This document shows, one piece after another, positions 1 to 10,589 of a DNA stretch of 64,000 bases. Under the pieces are notes generated by a model, which worked only from the letters and a program-made list of their open reading frames with translations, was not told where the DNA came from and searched no databases. The DNA lies in NCBI RefSeq assembly GCF_000143415.4, contig NW_003314302.1, forward strand, positions 1,529,208-1,593,207. The letters run 5' to 3'. This DNA comes from Selaginella moellendorffii (lineage: Eukaryota; Streptophyta; Lycopodiopsida; Selaginellales; Selaginellaceae). The position numbers and the translations under genes were made by a program. How positions within the stretch are numbered: position 1 is the stretch's first letter; every line of letters begins with the position of its first letter.

Positions 1-1540
1 AACTGGAACTCTTGCACCAGTCGAGCAGTCCAGAGGAGAACAGTCGCAAGGCCGAGAGCTCGTCCGGGACACACTCGCCGACCAGCTCCGAATGGAGCGA
101 GACGTAAGTCGGTTCCTTTCACGTCGATGTCTTGCTCAAGGAATCTCTCCGGGTTGAATTTCTCAGGCTCGGACCAGACGGATGGATCGTGAGTGATGGA
201 CCACATGTTTACCATGGCCGTGGTGCCTGCAGGGATGTGGTGCCCGGCCAAGCTTACGTCGTGAATTGCCAGTCTTGCCCAAGAGAGCAGGGGACCCGGA
301 GGATGCATTCTAAGAGCCTCCTTCACCACAGCTTGGAGGTACACCATTTTGTTGAGGTCGGATTCGGCAACTCTAGATTTTCCAGCCAAGCTAATGATCT
401 CATCTCTCAACTTGCTCTGGATTTCAGGATGGAGGACGAGCTCTGCGACAATCCACTCGGTGAGAAGGGCAACGGTGTCAGTGCCTCGGAAAATCATCTC
501 CTGCGAAGCATTCAACATGTAAGCTGTGGAAACAAGAAACAAGAATAATGTCGGTTGCTTACCCAGAGAACTGCGATCATGTCGGCGTCTTCGAGCTTGT
601 CCTCACCATCCAGCGAGAGCAGCACATCCACAAAGTCAGGCTCGGCAGCTTTGGTAACCTGTTGGCGATGCTCGTCAATGATCTTCTGCACAAAGCTCGT
701 CACTCGGGGAACCAGCACAGCACAGCGTTGGAGGATGTTTTGCGGATCGACTGCCTTTAGAGCTGGCAAGTGATCGGCCCAGTTGAACGCACCGAGCAGC
801 TCGAATCCTTCCCTCACCATCTCAGAGAGCCGAGCAGCATCCTCAGAGCCATCCTCGAACCTCCTGCCGAACACCGTCTGCATGATGTTGTTAAGCGAAG
901 CTCGCTGGAGAAAGTCCCGGACTCGGACAAGGCCGTGGTTTTCCGCTGCAAAGGTACTCATCGCTTTGATCATCCTGCTCGTCTCCTCCTGACGAGATGG
1001 CTCGTGAGCAGCAATCTGGCGCGGAGAGAAGAGATAGTTGGAGGCGATCCTTCGCAAGTTACGCCAGTACTCTCCATAGGGAGCAAAGCCGATTGCTCGT
1101 CCAAAAAGGAGCTGCTGAGCCGACTGCTTGAGAGGCCTGTCCGCGAACTCGGAGCTGTTGAGCAGCTCTCGTGCCACTTCCGGCTTGCTGGTGATGATCA
1201 TCCTCGTGTTACCCAGGCTGAAGGCCATGAGCTCCTTCGCATGGTACTTCTCGGCAAGCTTGGCCAACTTTCGGTGAGCTTGGCCTCCCATCTCCGTGAG
1301 GACTCCAAGCACTGGCCATCCTCGGGGCCCCGGGATCGTCTGCTTCTTCCTCAGCGTCCTCCCCCATGCATTGCCACCGGGAACAAGCCAAGAAGCCAGG
1401 ATCGCCGAGACGGCAGCTACAACCAGCATGGCCAGAGCAGCAGCGACAACTCTCCATGCATGATCGTTGGCGTCGGCAGACAAATGCCGGGAACAAAAAG
1501 GCAGAGTGAGGATCCACCAATCAAATCCAGAAGACTCCAT
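1..1540 (-). CDS. Cytochrome P450 CYP78A-like, copy 1 (3' end cut by window)
   Basis: Plant-specific CYP78A-type monooxygenase, expected in the ER membrane with its heme domain facing the cytosol; angiosperm members influence organ growth, substrate unsettled. Two exons: 1540-563 and 500-1, with a 62-nt GT-AG intron (501-562). The protein starts MESSGFDWW, has a hydrophobic N-terminal anchor, then a proline hinge ([10 protein letters not shown]). Exon 2 opens with EMIFRGTDT, the I-helix oxygen-activation segment. The heme cysteine of the RVCPGR motif lies near nucleotide 73. Roughly the last 32 codons fall outside the window, judged from copy 2. The start aligns with copy 3. The gene is almost base-for-base like copy 2, 2.2 kb to the right on the same strand, so the pair is a recent tandem duplication or has been homogenised. 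Family assignment is firm; substrate is unknown. Confidence 0.93.
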
Positions 1541-1612
1541 GATCGCGATTGCGTTGAGGAGGACAGCCAGAGAAGAGCACGAGATGCTGCTCTTCGTTCG
1601 AGAGATGGTTCG

Positions 1613-1652
1613 TTTTATAGTGGCAAGGAAGGAGTTATCCGGAAGTGCATGC
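1613..1652 (-). promoter_or_regulatory. Proximal promoter block of CYP78A copy 1
   Basis: On the minus strand there is TATAAAA (1613-1619), GGATAA (1635-1640) and a GCATGCA palindromic RY-like box (1646-1652). The TATA lies about 75 nt before the ATG at 1540. The same three motifs recur in the same order and similar spacing before the other three CYP78A copies, while the sequence between them differs. Confidence 0.65.
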
Positions 1653-1659
1653 TTGGAAA

Positions 1660-2165
1660 TTATTGGCGTAGGAGCAGCATGCTCGAATTGGTAAGTGCCA
1701 ATTTCTAGTTCTGCTCTTCCATTTGGATTTTTCTCAAAAGTTTAACCTGTCACTACCTTTTGCAGACTTCCACCCGGTGAGTGGGAAGGAATGTCCAAGA
1801 TCTGTGGCACCCGCGCACATTGCTGCAGCAGTCTCTGTAGCGACTGGAGGGAGTTTCATTTTACATAGGCTGTGATCCAAAGGTACATCAAAGTTTGCTA
1901 TTGTAGTTATTGTCTATATAATATTGTAGATTTGTGCAACGTATATGAGCGAAGCTCTTCCTCCAGCAATCTAGTCCCTCATTGTTCGGCAGTGGAACCT
2001 CTATTCCAGGCCTCTGTCGGATTGGTGCCGTTAATTCGGTGACATGACGTTCATTCTCAAGCTGTTACACCGGTCACCTCCATTAAGTAACAAATTGCTC
2101 TCTGTTGCACAAAGAATTCTACTCAGTAGCACTGTCGTTTTATTTAAGAGCTTCAAACTAACGCG
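1660..2165. other. Intergenic between CYP78A copies 1 and 2
   Basis: About 500 bases between the promoter of copy 1 and the stop codon of copy 2. It should hold upstream sequence of copy 1 and the 3' UTR of copy 2. No coding, RNA or repeat signal was seen. Confidence 0.6.
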
Positions 2166-3803
2166 CTACAGCAACTTTGCTGTGCAGACAAGTGGTGCAG
2201 CCATTTCGCTGGACAGCTTGAGAACCTCAGTGAGATCCACGGGATGGGCTGGGTCGGTCTGGAACTCGAACTCTTGCACCAGTCGAGCAGTCCAGAGGAG
2301 AACAGTCGCAAGGCCGAGAGCTCGTCCGGGACACACTCGCCGACCAGCTCCGAATGGAGCGAGACGTAAGTCGGTTCCTTTCACGTCGATGTCTTGCTCA
2401 AGGAATCTCTCCGGGTTGAATTTCTCAGGCTCGGACCAGATGGAAGGATCGTGAGTGATGGACCACATGTTTACCATGGCCGTGGTGCCTGCAGGGACGT
2501 GGTGACCGGCCAAGGTTACGTCGTGGATCGCCAACCGAGCCCAAGAGAGCAAGGGACCCGGTGGATGCATCCTAAGAGTCTCCTTCACGACAGCTTGGAG
2601 GTACACCATCTTGCTGAGGTCAGACTCAGCAACTTCAGACTTTCCAGCCACGCTAGTGATCTCATCGTGCAACTTGCTTTGGATTTCAGGATGGATGACG
2701 AGCTCCGCGAGAATCCATTCGGTGAGGAGAGCAACGGTGTCAGTGCCTCGGAAAATCATCTCCTGTGAAATCACAGCATGGAAAACATCATGGAAGTCGT
2801 AAAACATTTTCGTTTTTACCCAGAGAACAGCGATCATGTCGGCGTCGTCAAGCTTGTCCTCGCCATCCAAAGAGAGCAGCACATCAACAAAGTCGGGCTC
2901 TGCGGTCTTGACCTCCTGCTGGCGGTGATCATCAATAATCTTCTGAACAAAGCTCGTCACTCGAGGGACCAACACAGCACAGCGCTGGAGGATGTTCTGG
3001 GGATCGACTGCCTTGAGAGCTGGCAAGTGATCAGCCCAGTTGAACGCACCAAGCAGCTCGAAGCCTTCTCTCACCATCTCAGCGAGCTCAGCAGCGTCCT
3101 CAGAGCCATCCTCGAACCTCCTGCCAAACACAGTCTGCATGATATTGTTGAGCGAAGCTCGCTGGAGAAAGTCCCGGACTCGGACAAGGCCGTGATTATC
3201 CGCTGCAAAGGTACTCATCGCTTTGATCATCCTGCTCGTCTCCTCCTGACGAGATGGCTCGTGAGCAGCAATCTGGCGTGGAGAGAACAGATAGTTGGAG
3301 GCAATCCTTCGCAAGTTACGCCAGTAATCTCCATAGGGAGCAAAGCCGATTGCTCGTCCAAAAAGGAGCTGCTGAGCCGACTGCTTGAGGGGCCTGTCCG
3401 CGAACTCGGAGCTGTTGAGCAGCTCTCGTGCCACTTCCGGCTTGCTGGTGATGATCATCCTCGTGTTACCCAGACTGAAGGCCATGAGCTCCTTTGCATG
3501 GTACTTCTCAGCAAGCTTGGCCAACTTTCGGTGGGCTTGGCTTCCCATCTCCGTCAGGACTCCAAGCACTGGCCATCCTCGGGGTCCCGGGATCGTCTGC
3601 TTCTTCCTCAGCGTCCTCCCCCATGCATTGCCACCGGGAACAAGCCAAGGAGCCAGGATCGCCGAGACGACGGCGACAACCAGCATGGCCAGAGCAGCAG
3701 CGATAAGTCGCCATGCATGATCGTTGGCTTCACCAGGCAAATGCCGGGAGAAGAAAGGCAGAAGAGTGAGGATCCACCAATCGAATCCAGAAGACGACCC
3801 CAT
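2166..3803 (-). CDS. Cytochrome P450 CYP78A-like, copy 2 (complete)
   Basis: Complete CYP78A-type P450 of 526 aa. Exons are 3803-2820 and 2762-2166; the intron (2763-2819) is 57 nt, GT-AG. The ATG at 3803 ([10 protein letters not shown]) is chosen because it aligns with the starts of copies 1 and 3; upstream in-frame codons have no other ATG. Visible landmarks: N-terminal membrane anchor (about residues 30-55), [10 protein letters not shown] hinge, I-helix FRGTDT, K-helix ETLR, FNPERF, and the heme-binding [10 protein letters not shown] with the axial Cys near residue 472. The intron length is a multiple of three and has no in-frame stop, so a retained intron would insert 19 residues just before the I-helix instead of truncating the protein. 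Same strand as copies 1 and 3. Confidence 0.95.
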   Translation of the reverse strand: MGSSSGFDWWILTLLPFFSRHLPGEANDHAWRLIAAALAMLVVAVVSAILAPWLVPGGNAWGRTLRKKQTIPGPRGWPVLGVLTEMGSQAHRKLAKLAEKYHAKELMAFSLGNTRMIITSKPEVARELLNSSEFADRPLKQSAQQLLFGRAIGFAPYGDYWRNLRRIASNYLFSPRQIAAHEPSRQEETSRMIKAMSTFAADNHGLVRVRDFLQRASLNNIMQTVFGRRFEDGSEDAAELAEMVREGFELLGAFNWADHLPALKAVDPQNILQRCAVLVPRVTSFVQKIIDDHRQQEVKTAEPDFVDVLLSLDGEDKLDDADMIAVLWVKTKMFYDFHDVFHAVISQEMIFRGTDTVALLTEWILAELVIHPEIQSKLHDEITSVAGKSEVAESDLSKMVYLQAVVKETLRMHPPGPLLSWARLAIHDVTLAGHHVPAGTTAMVNMWSITHDPSIWSEPEKFNPERFLEQDIDVKGTDLRLAPFGAGRRVCPGRALGLATVLLWTARLVQEFEFQTDPAHPVDLTEVLKLSSEMAAPLVCTAKLL

Positions 3804-3891
3804 GATGATCGAGTCGAGAATGCTTTGGGGAGGCAAGCCAGGGAGAAAAAGAGAGCCTGAGACACTGAGCTTGCTCCGGAGATGGTTCCGG

Positions 3892-3932
3892 TTTTATAGC
3901 GACGAGCAACGAGATTATCCAGAGCTGCATGC
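3892..3932 (-). promoter_or_regulatory. Proximal promoter block of CYP78A copy 2
   Basis: TATAAAA (3892-3898), GGATAA (3915-3920) and GCATGCA (3926-3932) on the minus strand, in the order seen at the other CYP78A copies. TATA lies about 90 nt before the ATG. Confidence 0.65.
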
Positions 3933-3939
3933 CTGGAAA

Positions 3940-4463
3940 AACTGTTGGCTGAGAACAAGAATCCCGGAAATGGTAAGTCTCTAAGGTAACAGAGCTTCTA
4001 CTTTTGCTCTTGTGTGGTGAGCTTCTACATTTGCTTGTGTCGTGGATTTCACTGCGGTTGTTGTTCTAATACTTTTCCTCTCTTGCTTTGCTTCAGGCTT
4101 TATTCCAGGGAACTTACACAGTGATGATCATCAAAAGCGGAGCAACGTCGTATTGTTCGTGCCAGTCCGGTGAAAAGCGTTTCACAGCCGAGGAGATCCG
4201 TAATGAACGCTCATATGCTTTCGTAAGCTGATCATATGTGTCGTCCTTGCTTGCTTTGCTAGGCGGCACAATGCAATCTAAGCGATGAATCTTTGCCGGG
4301 AGAAGGTTTTGTCTTGTTTTTCTGGAGATCTTCTCGTGTCTCATCGAATCGTCGTCCAACTAGCTTACAGGGAGAACAGTTTTTTCTGTCTCAACCTCCA
4401 AAAAATTATATAGAAGAGAGCTCTAACAACAGTTATTTGGAAAGAGAACTGTAAAGGATATTT
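3940..4463. other. Intergenic between CYP78A copy 2 and tRNA-Phe
   Basis: Upstream region of copy 2. A minus-strand open stretch from 4359 to 4114 resembles no family I know and is taken as chance. Nothing else was seen. Confidence 0.5.
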
Positions 4464-4536
4464 TGCGGTGAGCGTGGATCGAATACGCGACCTTTAGATC
4501 TTCAGTCTAACGCTCTCCCAACTGAGCTATCCCCGC
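4464..4536 (-). tRNA. tRNA-Phe (GAA), possibly degenerate
   Basis: The 73-nt minus-strand sequence folds as a tRNA-Phe: acceptor stem starts GCGGGGA, D arm GCTC/GAGC, anticodon loop CTGAAGA with anticodon GAA, and an encoded A73 as discriminator. The anticodon stem has a paired U28-A42 where the plant tRNA-Phe I recall has C28-G42. The T stem reads GCGTA/CACGC, so the normally near-invariant G53-C61 pair is an A-C mismatch, which also weakens the internal B-box promoter. No T-run follows at once; the nearest run of T on the transcribed strand is about 60 nt downstream. No intron. Identity is certain; whether it is expressed and functional is not. Confidence 0.88.
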
Positions 4537-4692
4537 TTTTGTGATTCCTACTAATTGTATTTTATGCTTAGAGGGTTTTATTTACAAGGGCAAAATGAAT
4601 TTTAGGGTTTATGAGAAGTTCTCGACGTGGCAGGAATTCCCCGAAATATTTCTACATGTCGATTGATCGGTCGCGGAATCTAGGGTTCTAAG

Positions 4693-7007
4693 ATGAGCTG
4701 CTGCTCGATCCAGGCGCTTGGAACAGCAGCACCAGCAGCAGCCAGGTTTGATCTCCATTCTCATCGTGCTCGCCTGGAGCTCGCATTTCACACTCCATTC
4801 GATTTGCCGCCGGTAGCTCCTGTCCGGACATGCTCGCTAGGATTCTTCAAGAAGATCACATCGCTCGCCGGCGCTCCTGGAAATCCTTCCAAGCCGCGAG
4901 GGGAGTCGGGAAATCCGATAGAGTCCACTCCATTCACTGGCGCGGGCGGCGGCAGTGGCGGTAATCGGGGTAACAGCGGCAATGATTCTGGGTTCCAGGA
5001 ACACGATGGATGGGATTTCTCGCTCCCTTCTGGGAGAGTTAGTTCTTCCATGGTGGAAGAAACACAGGAAGAGGAATCATCGTCCTCGGTCCCGGCAAGG
5101 ATTAGAGCGTTCTACTGCGTAAATGTCGGTCCTGTTAGCGATGATCATGGGTGGAGAGCTTTCGCTAGGGAGGATGAACTGTGGGGGCCTTGTTTGCTTC
5201 CTTGCTTCGTCCAGGCTGATATCACGAGCCAGCTAGTGCGCCGGGGATGCTATGGTGATAGGAACACTTTGGTTTGGATCAAGGAAGAGGTGGAGAACTG
5301 GTATCGTCGACAGGGGTTTGGATTGGCCAAAGTGAGAGGCTTCACTGGATCCTCAACTGGAGTGTTATGCTGCAGGGTCAGCGAAGGAACCATCACTGAC
5401 ACTAGAGTTTCCTTCAAGGATGTGGAGGGTAATGCGATCCAGGGTCTAACTTCGAGAGAAACTATCTTTCGAGAGCTTCCACGAACTGTAAGTTCTTTCT
5501 CTCTTTTTGTTTTTCTTCTTGCGCTGGTTATTCATTCGTAGCTCGCTTCTTTTTTTTCTTTCTGTTGTTAGGTGATGGAAGGGATGCCTTACAACAGTAA
5601 TGCGATCAAGCAAGCACTGCAAAGCTTGCGGCAGCTCCAACTTTTTGAAAAAGTAAACGTGGATGTCAGGAGGAATGATCTGGATGGAGTTTCGCTTCGA
5701 TTCTTCATCCAAGAAAAACCGCAGGATGCGTGCGACTTCCAAACGGGATTGAGCTTCTTTTCTTCCGATTCTGGAAAACCGATCCTGGTATTGTTTTTGA
5801 ATCTCTCTTTTTTTGTGCTTGTCTAATTGGATGGCAGGCTTCGATTCGACCAGCTGGAACTCTGTCCGTAGAGCACCGAAACATTGCCGGGAAGAACAGA
5901 ACTCTGCATGGATCTATCAACTCAAACGATCTTTTGCGTCCTCAAGTAAGGTCGCAATTTATTTCCGCAGGAGCCAACATCTAGCTGTGACAACAGGATG
6001 ACTCTCAATTTAAGTTGGAGTATGCTCACCCGTATGTTGACGGCCCGAAAGACAAGATTTTTCGAGTCGGCTGTTACAATTCGAGGAAGCTGACGGCGGT
6101 TCTCTCGCATCCCACGAGTCGAGAGCAGACGCCTGTGGTTTGGGTGGACCATGCTGGGTTCAAAACAAGCATCACAGAGGTAAATCCATTGCGGAAACAT
6201 GGTGCTTTTCTCACTATTTCCCTTGCAGAAACTTTCCAAAGGGAGCAAGCTAGTTTACGGGTTCGTGGTAGAAGAAGTGTCAACACGGGACGTTCTTGGA
6301 CCGGTGCAAACGCCTGACGATCGAGACTTGTTATCAGATGGTATCGACCGCGTCCCGTTTCTCAATGTCAAGATCACTCGAGACAACACCCGTCTCGTGC
6401 ATGGTGCGCGAGTCGGGGCAATTGATACATTCCAGGCAAGGCGTTTATCATTTTAATATTTTGCCTCGCTCAAAGTTTCATGCTGCTCTCACTCTCACAG
6501 GTTGATCAAGGTGTCGGCCTTGGCAGCAAGACGACGTCGTTTTTCAACAAGCACCTCCTCTCGACGACGAGATTCTTGCCGCTGCCTTCCACTACTCCCG
6601 ACTCCTTTCCGCTGGTGATTCTCCGAGCACGCTATGGTGGCATGTTGGGGATGGCTCCAAGCTATCTAGCTTTTGCAAATCCTCGCGCTTCAAACGCAAG
6701 CTGCTGGAGCTTTTTCGAGGTAATACCACCATTTCTTTCGTTCCTTCGCAGTAAAACTTCGTATGCTTTTGCTCGTCTCAAGCAGCTAATGGCCGAAGCG
6801 CGCGTTCCAATCCGGAGGCAGCACTACGCTTACAGTTATGTCGAGTCCTTCGCAGCTCTCGATCGAGGAGTAAGGTTTTGGAGGAACGAAGACACTGGGA
6901 TCCTTTTGGGGCTGGGTGTAAAGGTGGGTGAGATTCGCGCGGAGTACGTGTTTGATTCGTCCACGAGGACGGGGTCTCTAAACGTCCAAATGGGAGACCG
7001 GGTTTGA
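4693..7007 (+). CDS. Toc75/OEP80-like Omp85 family protein, chloroplast outer envelope
   Basis: Seven exons: 4693-5487, 5572-5787, 5838-5945, 5997-6179, 6229-6435, 6501-6719, 6786-7007 (649 aa). All introns are 49-84 nt and in phase 0; the fifth (6436-6500) is a GC-AG intron after CAG|GCAAGG. The N-terminus is transit-peptide-like, with a Gly/Ser/Asn-rich tract near residues 75-100, as in Toc75. Residues about 165-350 look like POTRA domains (LVRRGCYG, EEVENWYRRQGFG). The barrel contains TLSVEHRNIAG, FKLEYAHPYVDG, VVWVDHAGFK, YGFVVEEVSTRD and ITRDNTRLVHGA, all typical of Toc75. The usual loop-6 VRGY/F segment is not recognisable. Members form the import pore for chloroplast preproteins, or help insert outer-membrane proteins (OEP80). 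It is shorter than Toc75 (about 800 aa). Which subfamily is uncertain. Confidence 0.87.
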
Positions 7008-7154
7008 TATTCTCAGAATGCGCCACCCGCGATTCTTCCAATCCTCTTTTGTGTACGTTCAAAACGAGAAAATTAGTTGAGAGGATCTCAATTTGGCACT
7101 CATTATTGCTATATAACAATATCAATTGTGCTTTAATTTCTTGCAAAGTTCTCA

Positions 7155-8650
7155 ATGCTCAAGATTATTTTTCTGCTTGCTTTTCTTCTTCTCTTGACAA
7201 TCACCTGCCAGGGGTTTGGCCCAGGCCGCCATGGTTTTAGGCTCGACATACAGAGAAAGCGCTACTTTCATTCGTATCAACTTGCAGCACTATCGGCTGT
7301 GACTTACGCTACTCTCAGCCAATTTTGATCCAGAGATATGTGGTTTAGCTAGCTAGCGTTTACCTGTTTGTCCACATATTTGTGCAGGATACCCGGGATT
7401 TCCCTCAAAGGTACTTACTTCGATGACTGAAATTTTTACAAGTTTTGCTTGCTACTTTCATAAACTTTTCTTATAACTTTGTAGGATTTAGCTCGACAGT
7501 TTAAGGCAGGTGTGGTAACACTTGAACACCGTTACTATGGCTACAGTTTTCCATCAAAAGACTTCAAATATTTGACCGTAGAGCAATCCTTGGCTGATCA
7601 TGCTGCATTTATTGAATACTACCAGGTACGTGATTTACAAAACGTTGCAAACTACCTAGAAACTGGTTGGTTCTTCTTTAGACATTTATAAATAAAAAAT
7701 GCAATAAGCATGCAAACAAGTGGATTGTTATTGGGGGTTCATATTCTGGTGCTCTAAGTGCTTGGTTCAGGCTTAAATATCCTCACTTGGTTGTTGGTAG
7801 CTGGGCTAGTTCTGCAGTTGTGGATGCTATACTCGATTATAAAGCCTTTGATAAGCAGGTCTGTTTGTTTCTCTATTGACTAATTTGCTCAAATGAGATT
7901 TGATAATCCAGATAGGAATTTCTGCCGGCCTTGAATGCGCTCAAGCTTTGCGGAAAATCACTGACCTTGTTGAAATTGGCCTAAGAGAAAATGCCACTAA
8001 CTTGAAATCCTTGTTTAGTGCACAAGAGGTACTTATTGATTACTAAGCAATTGCATTATTTTATTTTACAAAACAGTTGGAAGATGACGACTTTAGTTCT
8101 TTTATTGCTGATGGTGCATCTTTTTCGGTATGAGAATTGTTTTTTTCTTTTGTTTATGCTAACATATTTTATCTTAACTAGATATTATATGGACAGTCTG
8201 ATATCCGTTGCTCCAATCTTCTAGATGCCAAGAATGACAATTTGAAACTGGTAGTGAGTCAAATCCGTTCATTTTCCTAGATATTAATCTTTTGTGGAGA
8301 AATGAGATTTGCAAATTTACGATAGATATTTATGATGTAAAAATTCTAAAAGAGAAGGCTTTAAAGATGGACATTAGTGAGGTAGCCATCGACGTAGACA
8401 AGGTCATTATTGAAAGAATAGATAAAGTGCGACCAAGAAGGAGCCTGCCTACAGAGAATGTCAAAGTTGCGAACTAGCAAATGAAGCATACCATTTTTCA
8501 AAAAGCGCTCAAATTTCAGATCTTTGAGCTTGGGCGGTAATATGCTGGATCATATCTAAGTTGGAATTATCAAATTTGAACACAGCTTGGTTTATTCCAA
8601 ACTTATTGTGATGTTGGAGGGATCCATTCTAAACGCTTAAATATCCAGTA
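7155..8650 (+). pseudogene. Serine carboxypeptidase S28 family (EDA2/PRCP-like), decayed
   Basis: An ATG at 7155 starts a signal-peptide-like stretch (MLKIIFLLAFLLLLTITC). Recognisable S28 exons follow: 7388-7410 (RDFPQR), 7485-7625 (GVVTLEHRYYG), 7682-7858 (nucleophile motif GGSYSG, near 7730), 7912-8028 (GISAGLEC), 8077-8127 and 8182-8253. Introns are 48-56 nt. Three defects are visible. The exon expected between 7410 and 7485, covering the stretch before the EHRYYG motif, is absent. In the segment matching the family's WxYQxCT motif, the Cys codon is TGA (8577-8579). The C-terminal part with the catalytic Asp and His is missing after a clean GTAAGT donor at 8648. Family peptidases remove residues after proline in vacuole or apoplast. 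This copy should be inactive. Confidence 0.78.
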
Positions 8651-8741
8651 AGTTTATCTTTTTCTTGTTGATATCTTGTTCAATCAATTGAAATAACAAA
8701 ACATAGTGTTAACATTAATTATGAAAACTGTTTATAAATGT

Positions 8742-9023
8742 TCAATAATTTATGTATTTCCAATTCCAGGAAGGAGGACATACACATTTGTAATTGTGAT
8801 TGCATGGAAGATTTGCATAACAACCCGATGTTCCTGGTCCACAATATGCACCACAAACACATAATAATTTGGTGCACATCCCTGCAAGACAATCCATACC
8901 ACTGTTACAATCAGAATTAGTGTTACAACTTTTTCCACATCCAGGCAATTGCTTAGCATGAATACAGATATGGTTAGTATTAATAATGGATGAAAGGAAA
9001 ACTAGAAGAAAAAACACTCTCAT
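8742..9023 (-). CDS. Small secreted cysteine-rich protein, 12 cysteines
   Basis: 93 aa from the ATG at 9023; an upstream ATG does not fit a signal peptide as well. Residues 1 to about 23 (MRVFFLLVFLSS...) look like a cleavable signal peptide. The remaining about 70 residues hold twelve cysteines (starting GCGKSCNTNSDC), enough for six disulfides, with spacing that recalls knottin or carboxypeptidase-inhibitor-like folds. The C-terminus is Trp-rich (PPSWNWKY). It sits in AT-rich DNA on the strand opposite the S28 pseudogene, tail to tail. I do not recognise a named family; a defensive or signalling apoplastic peptide is a guess. An additional 5' or 3' exon cannot be excluded. The intact frame across a Cys-rich region in otherwise decayed DNA argues that it is real. 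Confidence 0.55.
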   Translation of the reverse strand: MRVFFLLVFLSSIINTNHICIHAKQLPGCGKSCNTNSDCNSGMDCLAGMCTKLLCVCGAYCGPGTSGCYANLPCNHNYKCVCPPSWNWKYINY

Positions 9024-10589
9024 TCTAGCAATCTCATGTTTTGAAAACATAAGAACAAAGTCTTTTGTTTTAATAAAATGCATTGTAAATAAAATTAATC
9101 ATTGTAGGACAATGTTATTTTGTTTTATAAATAATATGTATTGCATTACAAGAAGGGAAAAACAAAATCTTGGTTTTACATCACTAGAAACAAAGTTTTT
9201 TTTTTTTTTACATAATACTGTATTGTATTACATTTTATCACTGTAGACAAAATAAGACATCTTGATGAATAATTATTAATTTTTTGTATACTTATAAATG
9301 ACACTTGTTGAATTACTTAAAAATAGAAAAAATCATTAATTTAAACATAAAACAACAAAAAGTTAAAAAATACAATTAGAAAACTGAGCTCCTCTCATCA
9401 TCTCTTATCTACATAATATAAATTAATATTTTTTAAATTTTATAGTAAGAAAAGTTTTTCAATTAAGTTGTATAAATATTTTTTAAATTATATAATATAT
9501 TTGCTATTGTTGATGCTGACTAAATTCAAAAAACTTGCTAATGATATGGATCTTATTTATAAATAGAAATATATCATTATGACTTTAAATATTATTTAAA
9601 ACAAACTAGTTTCACCAAATTATTCATTTGTTAATGTTTATGATTTGATCTTGGTTAACATAGACTAAAATCGTATTGAGGTGTAAATGTTTTTGGATCT
9701 AATTGAGCATATATGGAAAGGTGCAAGTGATTCCATTTTCCAATATCTGTGCCATAACCACAGAAAAAACCCCATATTTGGTTTGGGTTGTAATTTTATA
9801 GTTACAACTCCATATATAATCATGGAAGAAACATTCTATAACCTTGATCAATATGTATCTTATAAGAACCAAGATACATAGTACAAAATTCTGATGTTTG
9901 GTGTGTCTACAATTTAGATGTAAAACTTTCTAAAGAAATTTTATTCTAGTTTGACTAATTGAGCTTAATGTTTATGTGGTAGTAGGAAATAAACTTAAAA
10001 GTAGAATAGTGTTATGGACAATAAAGTTATGAATACATACACTAAGATAAACCTGCCTATGCATTTTCTTATTACACACACTACTCATATTCTGAGCAGC
10101 TGGAGCTCCATAGGTTGTGATAATTTGAATATACTTATTGTAGCTGGTGACACTAACAAAGGATCTTGTACTAAAAAATCAAACCTGGCAGACACAAAAA
10201 CTCTCAATAAACTCTTTGGGTGTAGCTTGGACAATGCAAGGCAAATAGACACAATGGAGGATTTCTAACTTGGCCACTCACATCACCATTCCTATTGATC
10301 TTAAATGTGTACAAACAAGCATTTAGGAAATAAACTTGAAGTTCTTTGAGCTCACTGGGGAGCTGTTTGTACGAGGAACAAGAACTGTTTTCCGAACAAG
10401 ATGTTTTCTCTTGGAAAACCGAAGAACTCTTACAAGGACACGGTACAAGGAAAACCGAAGAACTCAGATTCTTTGTGGTGAGACTCAAATGTAGCATCAG
10501 GACATCTGGATATTCTGTTAGGGGTTTTGGGAGGAATATGCTTTACACTCCCGCCATTTCGTTGGGGGACTAGGGTTTTAGGCGATGCG
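9024..10589. other. AT-rich intergenic zone
   Basis: Strongly AT-rich, with the PLAT-like fragment inside. A minus-strand open stretch at 10204-10497 contains LYTFKINRNGDVSG, which could be another remnant of the same kind, but no splice structure could be built. The last 100 bases become GC-balanced and should hold the promoter and 5' UTR of the PPR gene. Confidence 0.5.
9690..9845 (-). pseudogene. PLAT-domain-like fragment, frameshifted
   Basis: Reading the minus strand gives a short CNYKITTQTKYG stretch and then, after a one-base frame change in a T-rich run, GYGTDIGKWNHLHLSIYA. The pattern C-x-Y-x-I...T...YGTD is what opens plant PLAT/LH2 stress proteins. A related fragment lies at 25911-26104, and the flanking non-coding bases of both places also resemble each other. 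No complete gene is visible. Assignment to PLAT is by motif only. Confidence 0.4.

Noticed and set aside
770-1708. Long plus-strand open stretches opposite the CYP78A genes (also 2778-3860, 48099-48851, 52152-52913)
   Set aside because: They mirror the P450 exons and recur only because the P450 sequence recurs. Codon pattern and family motifs are on the minus strand.
4114-4359. 81-codon minus-strand open stretch before the tRNA
   Set aside because: No ATG at the left end, no motif, no splice context; composition is like the surrounding DNA.
9000-9500. Search for a CRISPR-like or other regularly spaced repeat array in the AT-rich zones (also 30000-31500, 56000-61000)
   Set aside because: Only simple AT repeats and decayed elements were seen, without regular spacing; the genome is eukaryotic.
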